A DNA stretch of 40,622 bases from Batkoa obscura (lineage: Eukaryota > Entomophthoromycota > Entomophthoromycetes > Entomophthorales > Batkoaceae): NCBI GenBank assembly GCA_030770535.1, contig JASVEC010000151.1, forward strand, positions 1 to 40,622. The letters are read 5' to 3'. A program made the position numbers and the translations under genes. Positions 10,853 through 21,780 of the stretch are shown here, one piece after another (position 1 is the first letter of the stretch; every line of letters begins with the position of its first letter). The notes below the pieces were generated by a model, which was not told where the DNA came from, ran no database searches, and saw only the letters and a program-made list of their open reading frames with translations.

Positions 10853-10969
10853 TGAGATCTATTTTTTTGTTTAAAATTTTTATTAATGATTTTTATTAAT
10901 AATCTTTTCACTCACTCAGATAATGTTTAAGAAATGGAAAAAGTGATGAAACTAAAAATGACATCTCCA
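10853..10969. mobile_element. Diverged MITE, copy 6
   Basis: Left end TGAGATCTATTTTTTTGT and right end AATGACATCTCCA followed by TA. It carries a short internal duplication of TTTTTATTAATGA-like sequence, hence its 117 bp. Confidence 0.65.
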
Positions 10970-11193
10970 TATAACTGTCTCACAGAATTTTTTAGTAAGA
11001 ATATTTTGGAATATAAATTTATTATAGTAATTTATATTTTCATTATTATGTGTTTGCCCAAAAACGATAACTTACAAAAATTCTAACAACTTTTATTAAT
11101 AATCAAAAAATACCAAATAAATACAAAAATATCAAATTTTATTTAAAGATAAAATATATCATAATAATTAAAATAAACTAATTGTGGTGTCTA

Positions 11194-12435
11194 TTAAAAC
11201 GGCAGGGTTTGAATAATATATAAGTAGAACGCAACTAACAAGGTCATAATGGGAAGACAAAGTATATATGAGTACAAAAGTAGCATAGACATTTCTTCTT
11301 CAAATTTGTTAACGGATTGACATACATTCAATAGGTTGATAGCTGTTGGAGTGGATACTAAAATCATCATAGTCAACACAAATACTGGGTCGTCGCCTAG
11401 ATAGAACCATGGTTGTGCTAAAATAAGTAAACTTATCACCACCAATGGTCCCAAGAAAAATCGAGTTACAATAACTAAACCTACAGCTCGGAAATCAACA
11501 CTTCGAGATTCTTGCAGCAACATGGATATATTACAACCTAAACCTATAAGAACAATAGGAATAGCAGCTCCACTACATACTTTTAATGAATTAGCAACTG
11601 CTCCGAATATAGGTGATGGACCATATAATAATCCTTTAAGCTGAGGAATAGATCCGACTAATAAAGCAGCAAAAATTGCAACTAAGGGTGGATTAAAAAA
11701 GTTATAAATACTTGAGAATACTGGTCTAATGAAATTTATGAATCTTTGACAAAGTGGGGTATTTTCTTGGTTATTCTTAATTAATGGTGTTGATTCATCA
11801 TCAATTATCTTATAACTGTTTCCGCCTGCTTCAACAATTTCATTTACTTTATCTTCTGGGTTTTGAATTAAAGTGACGCCATAACTCCATCTTACAATAT
11901 TAGAAACTGCAGCAAATAAAACAATATACGTAATCCCTCTCCCTTCAATTTCTTCTAAAGTATCTTTTTCATCCCAAAGGAGATGGTGAGCAATGGAGCT
12001 AATAGCTATACTTTGAATCAAAGACATTGGTAAAGAGTTACTATTTGAAGTAATGGAGGCCAAAGTGACAAATTTGCGCATAGGTTCAGGTAAACCTAAA
12101 ATCTTTGAGCCAAGCTTTGATATACTCCAGCATACTAAAAATAAGGTGAAATAAACAATAGGGATTGGCCACATACTTAAATATGTAGTTAAAGTGGCAT
12201 TTGATGCCATCTTGGTAAATAATAAACATGGGGTAAAAAACTGTACATTAATTTTTGATAATCCCTATAATTCGGCTATTAATACATTATACTGGTAATT
12301 GTTACTATTGAAACTTACTTTATGGATAGTTTTATCAATTAGGCCTTTTCTCATTAAGATAAAACCAAATAAGCAGGTACAAGCTACTTGTAAAATAGCT
12401 TGTAGCGAAGAAGTAATTAAAGGAAGGATCTCCAT
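11194..12435 (-). CDS. PIN-like membrane transporter (auxin efflux carrier family), 2 exons
   Basis: Member of the auxin efflux carrier/PIN-like family (Mem_trans, TC 2.A.69), related to yeast Ecm3-type proteins and probably in an internal or plasma membrane. The substrate in fungi is not settled. Exon 1 is 12319-12435 (39 codons, MEILPLITSSLQAILQVAC) and exon 2 is 11194-12264, joined across a 54-nt GT-AG intron. The join restores the family motif LSKIN...FFTPCLLFTKMAS, which shows that the upstream ATG at 12435 is right and not the in-frame ATG at 12210. The 395-aa protein has an N-terminal set of helices, a hydrophilic loop (about residues 165-215, with KVNEIVEAGGNSYKI), then a C-terminal set including NPPLVAIFAALLVGSIP and GAAIPIVLIGLGCNIS. 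It is shorter than typical fungal members (about 450-600 aa) because the loop is short. The frame is intact. Confidence 0.9.
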
Positions 12436-14039
12436 TCTACAACAGAAACAGAAAATTATTTAAAGTTTATCGATAAAATATAAAATATAAATCATTTTAT
12501 TTTGCTTATATACTTTTTGCAAAAAGAATAGTTTGTATCAGATAAAATAAAGATTATTTAATGTTTAGGTGTATCTCTTTATCTTATCTAAGCTTTCTTG
12601 GCTCTATTTGGAAATAAATTAAAATAATTAAATGAACTATTGGTTAAATTGAGTTTTACTCTAAAACCTTATTCTAAAGCTCAATCAGCCAAGTGTTTGT
12701 AAGAATTGTATAAACCCGTCTTGATTTGCTAAGCTTCTATATAGTGATGATCATTTTTTAACTGTATACTAAATTTAAATTGTTATTAATATGGTAAATA
12801 TATCATGCGTATAGAATATCTACCTCTTTGTAATATATAAAACTGTATATTACATTAAACACGGTTATATTTAATAGCCAAAGATAGTTCCTCTAATATA
12901 TATTAATTATTAATAAAGCGGAAAAACATTAATGACAAAATATAAAAGTGGGTTCTAAGTAGAATTTTGTAATAATTTAATAATGCACATATAAAAAGAA
13001 TATTCCTATTTATCCTATTTAGAAACTGTGTTAAGAATGGCATCATAAAACAAATCATTGACAACCAAATAGCTGATGATAAATTAAATTTTATAGCTTA
13101 TCTGAAATTGATATTGCACGTGGAGCTAATGCTATAGTATTATTGGATAAATTGAATACAAGGTTAAAATTTTGTCTTTACTTCTTTCAAAATTTATCAT
13201 AAAATTACTAATAAACGTTTTAATAATATACAGTAACTAGAGAGTAAATCTAGAATGTAAAATAGGTATATAGACATTACTTTATAATATAATAATTAAT
13301 ATATATATCAAACAAGTTACGGATAATAATAAGCATAACTGTAATATTGAATAATTTATTAATATAAAATTTATTAGTGTAAAGTAAAAAAGCATCTAAT
13401 TTAGAGCATATAACCGAGAAGTATGATATGAAATGTGATATATATGACGGTGGAACTGAGATCATAAAAGAATTCTTTAACGATAACATAGTATTAAATT
13501 AAGACTTAAATGGGTAGGGTAAATAATATTTGTTAATAAAACGTCAAGTAATAAATAAAGAATAAAACATGATTTGTATAACATTTTATTTACCCATGAT
13601 TCTTTATTTAACTATAAATTTAATTAAACTTTCGGGTTTATTATGACTATTCTGATCATTTTAACCATTTATGAGCTTTACATAAGTCTCTATATAATTG
13701 TTCTGTTACAGCTGTTAAATCTTAATCGTACAGTGACTAATTGTTCATTTTAAAATAAAATTACGAATTGACCTCCAAATTGCCATAACTATTAAATTAT
13801 TGATTATAAAAATTACCGCTAGTCACTACATAAGTAATTTAATATATAGATATAATATTGAGATCATAATTATTGTTATCTTATTAAATCCTCAAGGTTT
13901 TTATTTTTAATATTTCTATAAAATTTTATTTTTTGCTTTTGAGTATAACCTAAAATTTCATGTTATAATAAATATGTATACCATTATTTTGTTGATGTGA
14001 TAAGATTGAAAATATTTTTCTTAATTTCTTTTTATGATA

Positions 14040-14144
14040 TGGGAGTGTTTTTTTTGACTTCATTATTTTTTCCATTTTTTAAGCGCTATTTATTTGAGTG
14101 GAAAATTTGTTGGTAAAATTCTTAAATACAAAAATACATCCCCA
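14040..14144. mobile_element. Tc1/mariner-like MITE, copy 7
   Basis: 105 bp, TA duplication on both sides, left end TGGGAGTG, right end AATACATCCCCA. An extra TATT next to the AGCGCT core lengthens it. Confidence 0.88.
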
Positions 14145-14193
14145 TATCTTAAATATCTTGGAATAAACAAAGTTATTAATTTCAATTATAATA

Positions 14194-14287
14194 TGATATA
14201 TTTTTTGTCTAACAATTTTACTAGTAATTTTTTCACTTAAATAGCACTTGAAAATAAAAAAGTGATGAAGCCAAAGAAATATCCTCA
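14194..14287. mobile_element. Diverged MITE, copy 8
   Basis: TA-flanked, with interior AACAATTTTACTAGTAAT and AAGTGATGAAGCCAAAG. The opposite orientation and greater decay compared with its neighbour at 14040 suggest an older insertion. Confidence 0.65.
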
Positions 14288-14619
14288 TATTAATTTGAAT
14301 TTTATATTTTCTAATTAATTTTATATTTTGCTTAAATACTTCAAAACTTTAATTATCATTCTAGTAAATATAATTTAAATTTTTTTTAAAAGCAATAGTC
14401 AAAAATTAATTTCATCAATATTTAAAACAAATGATAGTTTTAAAATATAAACAATAAACTCAAATTAAAACAGATAATATATTTGAAGAAATAGTAATAT
14501 TTAAAAAGCCATTTTTATTAAAGGTGATGTATAAAGGAGCAAATACTAATCATTTACTTAAAATCATAGTAAAAATGAAAAATAGCAGCAGAGTGTATTA
14601 ATCATTAATATCAGCTTAT

Positions 14620-17600
14620 TTAAATGAAATAATCAAGTTCATAACGTTGATAAGTATTATTCTCATCATCTTCAACACGAGGGTAGTGTGCAACTAGGGT
14701 GTCAGGGGAGTAGATATAAGTATTGTTGTAAAACTTCCAATAAATTTCACGAACTTTACGTGCTGGATGGAAAAGCCCTTGTAATATATATTGAAGGATA
14801 CGTCCAGATCCAAGTGAAACGCGGAGACCATCAACTGCCTCGCTTACGGCTGAGATAACATGTGGAGAAGTTTCAAAAACATTGGGCCAGACAAAGTTAA
14901 GAAGATGTAAAAGAGCATCTTCACATCCTAAACCATATACACCAAGTGCAAGATGTTTAACAGTAGTGCAAGCAGTTTGACGATGAACAAGATCTCTATC
15001 CATTAATGCATCTTCAAGGATTGGAGTGACAGCATAAATATAATCTTTAGCCATTTCACCAATATATTCGAATAAGAAAGATAATGTTTTTAATACACCA
15101 TTTTGAACATTAAGCTCTGGAACACGGTATTCATTCATAAGAGCAGGGAGTACTGTGAAAGGAGCACAGGTTTCAGCAACAATGGCAATAGCAACAGTAG
15201 TGCATACACGATTTTGACGCTCCTGAACTTTAAGATTGTTAAGTAAAATTGCAAGAACATCCTGTGGCCCAATAGCTTTAGCAATATACCCAAAAGTATT
15301 AACGGCAGCACGACGAATCCCTTTTTTATGAGCCTTAAGCATGTCTAAAAGCTCAATACAAATACGCATCCATTCTCTAGCAGAAACAAACTCTGCACCT
15401 CTATCAGCGATACGACCGACTAAATCAATACAATTTTCTTGTACTTTTTCATGTCTATTTTTAAGAATCGGTGTTAAGCGAGGAAGAAGATCTTTAATTG
15501 GAGGAGTCATACTAGCCATACCAATTACATTGATAATACCCTTAAGAGCACCAAGGATAGATCCTAACACTTCAGGATATTCTTCTCCTAAATATTCATA
15601 TAATACTACACCAAGTTGCCCCATAAGCTTTTCTTCTCCACATGTACGCATGACAACAGCAATTTTAGCAATTAAATCAGCGGCTTGTTGACGAACTTTG
15701 GCTGATTTGTTATTAAGGCGCCAAAGGATAGCAGAATTAATTTGTGGTAAATATGGTAAAGCTCTACGACCGAAAGCATTGACTACAGAACCAAATCCAT
15801 TCAAAATTACGGATTCTTCTAAAGTTTGTTCTTGGAAAGCATAAAGGATACCATCAACAAGGGTTTCCTCTAATTTTGTATCAATATCGGCAACTCCTAA
15901 TGAGACAACTATCTTTTCAATAGTTTCCATGACCATTTTACGATAAGGTCAGATTCATCCTTCAAATCTAAAGCAATTCTTGATACGATTTCAGATACAC
16001 CAACTTTGTTTGAAAGCTCGACTGTAGTTTCAACAAGTTGTTTATAATTACGACGATCTAAAGCCATACGGCGAAATGACGGAAAAAGTCTGGTAAAATG
16101 TCTTCTTTAATATATTGTGGAGTAACACCATCTGTAGCAGCACATTGTTTAACTACTTTGAGGACTATTTTTTTCATTTCTTCATCAGGGGTTTGAAATT
16201 CACGAATTAAAATTACCATAACTCCTTTAGTATAGTAACCTGCCCACTCGGTATCCATTAAAGGAATAAGATAACCAATTGCTTTTAAAAAAGCAGCAAG
16301 ACCTTTACCACGATGTTTTCTAGTGCCATTCCAAAGAGGTTTGATGACAGGACCAAATGATTCAATACCGTATGGTGCAGCAGCTTCTGCAAGAGCTGCA
16401 ATAGCAAGAGCGGTAATAGTACGTACCTTTTGCTGTTCATCATCTAAACCATGCTGAATAGTCTCAACTAATCCTCTTAAATGAGGCAAAATTGCGCATC
16501 CCATTAAAATAGAGATTTGTTGAATGATTTTGATACCAGTATGACGAGCTTGCCATGATTTTTTGGATTTACATACAGCTTTTAAGAAAGGTAATAATAC
16601 AGGAATACCTAAAGAGGATGCAACAACAGAGAACGCACGAGCAGTAGTGTTACGTACGTATTCATCAGTGCTATCGATATCTGGGCGCATAGTAGCAATC
16701 ATAGTTGCTAAACCAGCTGCTTTCGATAAATTACTAATAATCTCACGACCTTCGACACGTGCATAATAATCTTCATCAATTAGCAAAGGCTCAATTACTA
16801 CTAAAATTTGATGTACAAATGGACGAACTAAATCATCTAATTTATAAAGAATTCTGTCGATAACTTTGACCAAAAGATGGCGTTCTTGATCTTCAAGTGC
16901 AGTAGACATAAGTAATGGCAAAATCTTTTTTAAAAGTGGACCAGCTCCAAAATCACGAGCCTTATCGGTAATAGTACGTAATGCAGATTTACGCATTGGT
17001 GGAGTACCATTTTTGATCTTTAATAATAACTTTAAAATTTTACGCTCTTTAAGCTCTTCAACTGGTAGAGATTCTTCATCTGCGTTGTCCAACAAAGTCC
17101 CGAAATATTTCATATCTTCAGTTTTAAAGAATGGGAGGCTTCCAACTCCAGGAATTTCAGTTGGGGCGTCAATGCTGGCGGTCATTGTCATTTGTTGATC
17201 TTCCATCATCATAAATCCACTAGTACCAGCCATTGGGGTTGGGGTTGCTGTTAATTTTCTTGCAGGTGTGTGGATGGGAACATAAGATGCAGGGGGTTCT
17301 AAAATCTTATAACCAGTTGACGGGAGTAATTTGTCAAGATAATCATCAGTCATAGGTAAATTTCTAGCCTCAATTTCCCGTTCCCATCTTAGAGCATTAG
17401 ATACCTCTGGGGTCATTGAGCCTAATGGTACTCCACCAGCCACGCCATACCCTGGGTTACTTGGAGTAGCGCCTTCCTGAACAATACCAACTGGAGTCTC
17501 ATCCCATCTTGACTTATTTCTTTTCCCTGGGGTTTCTGAGACTGAACTTCCCGATGTTTTGGGAGTTTCATCCCATCTTGAAGAGCTTTCATTTGCAGGA

Positions 17601-18233
17601 GTTTCGTCCCAGCGGTTTCTTTTACGTAAAGCATCTTTATCAGAAGCTCTTGGAGTTTCGTCCCATCTACTGGATGAGCGACTTGATACAGAAGATGAAT
17701 CAGATGCAACTGGAGTGGGCATATCCCATCTACGTCTTTTTGGAGCTGTATCTTTTTGTGCTTCCTTTTCTTTATCTCTGATCGCCTTCATTACTCTCTC
17801 TGCTTCACGATCAAGTTCCACACTTTTCATAACTTCAGAATATACTCTTGCGTTACTCGAATCTTGATCTTTACTAAAAGCATCTACTCTTTCAGGGGAA
17901 AGATCACGTTGAAATCTTCTAGCACGATAATCATCTTCTCTCTCGGCTATTACCTTGCTAGTTTTTTTATCAACATTCGCAAATGGATCAACATCATGAT
18001 CTATTAAATCATCTTCCCCTGGTAAAGGTAAACTGGTTTCATAATTAGAACGATCCTCAGTTGTATAAATATCTTGATCGAAACTCACCTTCCCCACCAT
18101 AGAGACTCTATTAAGATTTTCTTGTTGCCTTTTATTGGCTTCTCTTTCGAGTTCTTTAGCCTTCACTTTGGCCTCAAGATCTATTAAACTTTTTAGTACG
18201 TTTTACATTAATAAATATTAATTTACCTTCCAT
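14620..18233 (-). CDS. SF3B1: Splicing factor 3B subunit 1 (SF3B1/Hsh155/Prp10)
   Basis: Largest SF3b subunit of the U2 snRNP; it clamps the branch-site helix in the spliceosome. The start lies in a 7-nt exon (18227-18233, ATG GAA G), then a 46-nt intron (18181-18226), giving [14 protein letters not shown]. The N-terminus has four RWDETP and one RWDMPTP motif, the U2AF-ligand/phosphorylation sites of this protein, and the p14-binding region ([20 protein letters not shown]). About 20 HEAT repeats follow to the conserved end [10 protein letters not shown]. Residues equivalent to human K666 ([11 protein letters not shown]) and K700 ([10 protein letters not shown]) are conserved. The frame breaks twice: near 16069-16074 (RHF to RMALDRRNY, with a few residues of the usual FWQH stretch missing) and near 15944 (LKDESDL to [11 protein letters not shown], consistent with one base lost from a run). 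Length of about 1,190 aa is normal. The gene is essential and otherwise highly conserved, so sequence error is the likeliest cause. Confidence 0.95.
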
Positions 18234-19372
18234 TTTCAATAAAAAAAATAATTTTTTGAAATGACTTAGGTTAAGATTTATGCTTATTCAGTTATCCAAT
18301 AGCATTCGAATTTAGTATCGCGTAGTTCAAAAAAAAACCAATGATTAAAACCTTTACGGGTAAAAATTAGAAACTTACCCAAATGAACAAAAATGAGAGG
18401 GAAGGCGTTTCAATTAAAAGCTTATTTTGGTTTTGTAGATAATAGTGACCTTCCTTTCAGCGTTTTGCTCACTTTTATAGCTAAAATTTAAAATCGCTGA
18501 AGTAAAAAGGTATTCTAACATTTTAGTTAATTAATGGTACTAAATTATAGCTTCAATAGCAATGAAATTAATAGAGCGTAAGAAATTCTCTTTTATTATT
18601 AGGTATTATAGCTTATGATTTTTAAAGTTACTTTAAAGAATGTTTTAATGGACAGTGGTATTAATTAGGTAATTGAGTTGTGGATGAAACAATATTTTTT
18701 GTCACTTTGTCGTGGTAGATAGTGTAGCTTAATGTTTAATCACTTAGATTGAAGTGGATACTCGATCTTAAAATATGTTCCCATCAAACGGTCTATATTT
18801 TTGAAGCCAAGCTATAGTCGATAATAAGTCCTAATAAGTTCTAATAAATGAAACATTTTTGCTTGCAAACCCTGTATTATGTTTTACAATCTTTGATCTA
18901 TTGAAACTTTATTTTAAGATTGTAATCTGAGCTATTGATTAAATTATAGTCAAAGTTTAAATACACAATAGTAAAATTTTAATTAAACTTTAATTTGCTA
19001 AATCTGAAGATAAAATAAGATGTTTAAAATCATCACTATGTGGTTACTTAGAAAAATAATAGCAATTTTGATTTTTAAATAATCTGAAATATAACCAAAA
19101 AACAAGTAAATCGTTTTGATTTATAGTTAGCTATTTACAAACATTGAAGATAGTATTTACTATATTCTAAGATAGGCTAAATAGACCAGATATTAAAAAA
19201 GCTTATAGTCAAATCAATCACTCTGAATCCTTTAAAACAACCTTTTTAACCAATGGATTTTATAATATATGTTTCTTAAAGTATAATAATCTGCTAGGAA
19301 ATGCTGCAGCCCATTTTTACAATAAGGCTTTATTTTAATAATCTTTATATCATAGTCATAAAATTCAAAGTA

Positions 19373-19472
19373 TGAGGATTTTTTTTTGACTTCATCACTT
19401 TTTCCATCTTTCAAGTGCGCTATTTGAGTGGAAAAATTGTTAGGAAAATTCAAATACAAAAATACATTCTCA
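19373..19472. mobile_element. Tc1/mariner-like MITE, copy 9
   Basis: 100 bp, TA on both sides, left end TGAGGATT, right end AATACATTCTCA. Confidence 0.82.
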
Positions 19473-19474
19473 TA

Positions 19475-19568
19475 TGAAGTGTTTTTGATTTTATCAGTTT
19501 TTCCATTTTTTAAGTGTTATTTGAGACGAAAAATTGTTAAAATTGTTAAAAAAAAAGACACATCCCTA
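19475..19568. mobile_element. Tc1/mariner-like MITE, copy 10, head-to-tail with copy 9
   Basis: Starts directly after the TA that ends copy 9, in the same orientation: TTTTTCCATTTTTTAAGTG core, then GACACATCCCTA. More diverged than copy 9. Confidence 0.7.
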
Positions 19569-19957
19569 TATATACATTTGGAATGATTTCTTTATAAAGC
19601 TAAGATTCAATAACGAAGTTTTTACCCTTTAATTTAACGTTTTGATTTTCTTTAAATGTATTAACCCCACAGATTTAATATTTAAAGTATGATAATTGAG
19701 GTTGCTCTTTATTTAATTTGTCTAGCCAATAATAGCATAACCTTGTTAAGTGGCAACTTTTTTTAACAGTAGCACAAAACAATGATCAGAAGCACATGTC
19801 AATAATCTAAAATAGCTTACAATTTTAAGTTTACCAAATTATGGATTATTTGATATACTTGGAATGTACATCATGTTATGTATGGATGATTATGTATATT
19901 TAAATTGAAAAATTCACAACCTTTTTTTCTTTATCGATTGTCAATTATTAATTGAAT

Positions 19958-20542
19958 ATGAATTTTAAATTTCTTATAAGCTTAATTTTATTATCCTTTG
20001 TATTATCTCAAGTTTATGATGACTCTCAAAGAGGTGATGTTTGTGATAGAAACCTTTCTACTTGTATAGTTATATGTTATAATCATGATAAGGGACAGCC
20101 ATTAACAAACACATGTGATCCAAATACATTTAATTATGAATGTGTGTGTGCCGGAGACTACAGACCGCCACTAAACAGTAATTTTAATCCATTTTACAAT
20201 GCTTATTTTAACATATTTTTAGATAACACACTACCAGCTGCAACAGCAAAATGTCAAATAGAAGGTCAACAATGTAAAGCTGGTTGCAATGGGGCTCCGG
20301 GATGTGCCGAAAAGTGTAATTTAGGCCATATTTGCCTTGGGATCGAAGAAAGAGCTAATAATAATACAAATTCTGCAAACTCAACTTCAACTTCAATCTC
20401 GCTTACTATCACAGCAGTTAATGCTGAAACCTCAAAGCCGTCTATTTATTCTGATACTACTTCTTCCTCCTTTAAAGTTTCTTCAAACTTTATACTGTGT
20501 TCAATTCTGACCGTATTTTCTATCTCTTTCTATCAAATATAA
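19958..20542 (+). CDS. Small cysteine-rich secreted protein, probably GPI-anchored
   Basis: 194 aa, single exon. I start at the ATG at 19958; the frame is open a little upstream without another ATG. Residues 1-17 are a signal peptide (FKFLISLILLSFVLSQ). The mature part (about 18-135) has 12 cysteines, including CDRNLSTCIVICYN, YECVCAGDYRPPL and GQQCKAGCNGAPGC. Next comes a Ser/Thr/Asn-rich stalk (NNTNSANSTSTSISLT) suited to glycosylation, and the C-terminus is hydrophobic (NFILCSILTVFSISFYQI) after a small-residue stretch, as in GPI signals. The layout resembles the fungal DUF7707-type extracellular domain, a cell-wall or plasma-membrane surface protein of unknown role. The family assignment is from memory of the cysteine pattern. 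Start, stop and frame are clean. Confidence 0.85.
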   Translation: MNFKFLISLILLSFVLSQVYDDSQRGDVCDRNLSTCIVICYNHDKGQPLTNTCDPNTFNYECVCAGDYRPPLNSNFNPFYNAYFNIFLDNTLPAATAKCQIEGQQCKAGCNGAPGCAEKCNLGHICLGIEERANNNTNSANSTSTSISLTITAVNAETSKPSIYSDTTSSSFKVSSNFILCSILTVFSISFYQI

Positions 20543-20925
20543 TTAAATTTTTTCAAACTAGCCCTAAATAAACAGTATTTTAAATTAATTATTTAATATT
20601 TTTATTTCGTTTTACATACATAGTACTTTTCTGTTTTAAAAATACTATTAACAATGGATATTTCTAAATTTTAATTTTATTCAAACTTCATAAATTTGTC
20701 TTATTTTTAATATTACGAATTGGAATAGGATGTTGTTTGAAAACATATAGCTATTAAGCTTGAATAGTAGCGTAATAATTTTTATCTGATTAAAGTCATC
20801 ATTTTAATTGCAGAACAGCTTGTAGTTGAATGTCTTTCATGCTTTTTTAATTTGTGGTCAGTTTTTTCCAATATGGATTTTGAGGGCTATAGCTTTTGAA
20901 ATATCTTAAATTTTTAAATTTTTTT

Positions 20926-20933
20926 AGCCCTAA
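20926..20933 (+). promoter_or_regulatory. Tbf1-type AGCCCTAA site upstream of RPS13
   Basis: AGCCCTAA lies about 340 bp before the S13 start codon, and the same octamer occurs at 20560-20567. ARCCCTAA is the Tbf1-bound element found at many fungal ribosomal-protein promoters. Two copies in this interval are suggestive only, because the octamer is AT-tolerant and the distance is long. Confidence 0.25.
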
Positions 20934-21199
20934 ACTAAAAGCAATAAGGAGGGATTTAACTACAAATTATGCCATCTAAATAAAAGCTACTTTTTGCACA
21001 AACGAATATCATAAATTACAATAGTTTTTCATGTACAGTAATTTTTATTTTGAATATTACTCTAGAATTGAATCTAAAATTTCTTTAATATATTGCAAAA
21101 ATTCTCAAGTAGTTTTTGCAAATATAAAATTAGTTATCAAATCAGAATTTCGAAAAATATTTTAAACTGCAGGGGTTTTGAGAATTTTTGACCAAAGTT

Positions 21200-21272
21200 G
21201 AAGGTATAATAAAAACAAGCCAATCACTACTTAACTCTTCCTTTACACTTTTTACAAAAAAAATCAGTCAAA
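21200..21272 (+). promoter_or_regulatory. Core promoter and 5' leader of RPS13
   Basis: TATAATAAAA at 21205-21214, CCAAT at 21220-21224 and a pyrimidine tract CTCTTCCTTTACACTTTT at about 21236-21253, the usual form of a ribosomal-protein transcription start. A short leader then runs to the ATG at 21273. Confidence 0.4.
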
Positions 21273-21780
21273 ATGGGTCGTATGCATGCTCCTGGAAAAG
21301 GTATTTCTGGCTCCGCCACTCCATTCCGTCGTAATCCACCAAGCTGGGTTAAGACTACTTCTCTTGACTTAAACGAGCATATCTGCAAATTAGCCAAGAA
21401 AGGTCTTACTCCATCCCAAATTGGCGTTCTTTTACGTGATAGTCATGGTGTCCCTCAAGTTAAGGCCATCACTGGTAACAAAGTTTTACGTATCTTAAAA
21501 TCCAACGGCCTTGCCCCAGAAATCCCAGAAGATCTTTATCATCTTATCAAAAAGGCTGTCGTTGTCCGTAAACATCTTGAACGTAACCGTAAAGATAAAG
21601 ACTCTAAATTCCGTCTTATTTTGATTGAATCTCGTGTCCATCGTCTTGCTCGTTACTACAAAAAAGCTGGTCAACTTCCACCAACCTGGAAATAGTAAGA
21701 TTATTATTTTTATTTCTTCAAGAGTTATTTAACAATTTTTTTTTAGCGAATCCTCAACTGCCTCCACTTTAGTCTCATAA
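21273..21780 (+). CDS. RPS13: 40S ribosomal protein S13 (uS15), 2 exons
   Basis: Small-subunit ribosomal protein that binds helix 22 of 18S rRNA. Exon 1 is 21273-21694 and exon 2 is 21747-21780, with a 52-nt GT-AG intron (21695-21746) splitting a Tyr codon (TA|C). The unspliced frame would stop at PPTWK. Splicing supplies [11 protein letters not shown] and gives exactly 151 aa, the usual eukaryotic length. Sequence matches the family throughout: [55 protein letters not shown]. Codon use is more C/G-rich than in neighbouring genes (GTC, CGT, CTT, GCC), as expected for high expression. The intron is near the 3' end, not near the start. Confidence 0.98.

Larger units (their letters stand above)
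12436..14619. other. Gene-free AT-rich interval
   Basis: Divided between the putative promoter side of the transporter gene and the 3' side of the SF3B1 gene. Open frames at 13277-13489 and 14079-14288 have no protein-like features, and the second is made of MITE sequence. Apart from the two MITEs nothing is recognisable. Confidence 0.6.
18234..19957. other. Intergenic, divergent promoter region with two MITEs
   Basis: Lies between the start of the SF3B1 gene and the start of the surface-protein gene, so both promoters must be inside. The open frame at 19232-19459 is partly MITE sequence. No other structure seen. Confidence 0.6.

Noticed and set aside
14079-14288. 69-codon minus-strand frame
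   Set aside because: Consists of two MITE copies and the spacer between them.
15341-15691. 116-codon plus-strand open frame
   Set aside because: Antisense to conserved SF3B1 HEAT repeats.
16058-16080. Programmed frameshift in SF3B1
   Set aside because: No slippery heptamer or known family precedent; similar indels in other genes favour sequence error.
17422-17867. Several overlapping frames on both strands
   Set aside because: Shadows of the RWDETP-rich SF3B1 N-terminus; repeated codons make alternative frames open.
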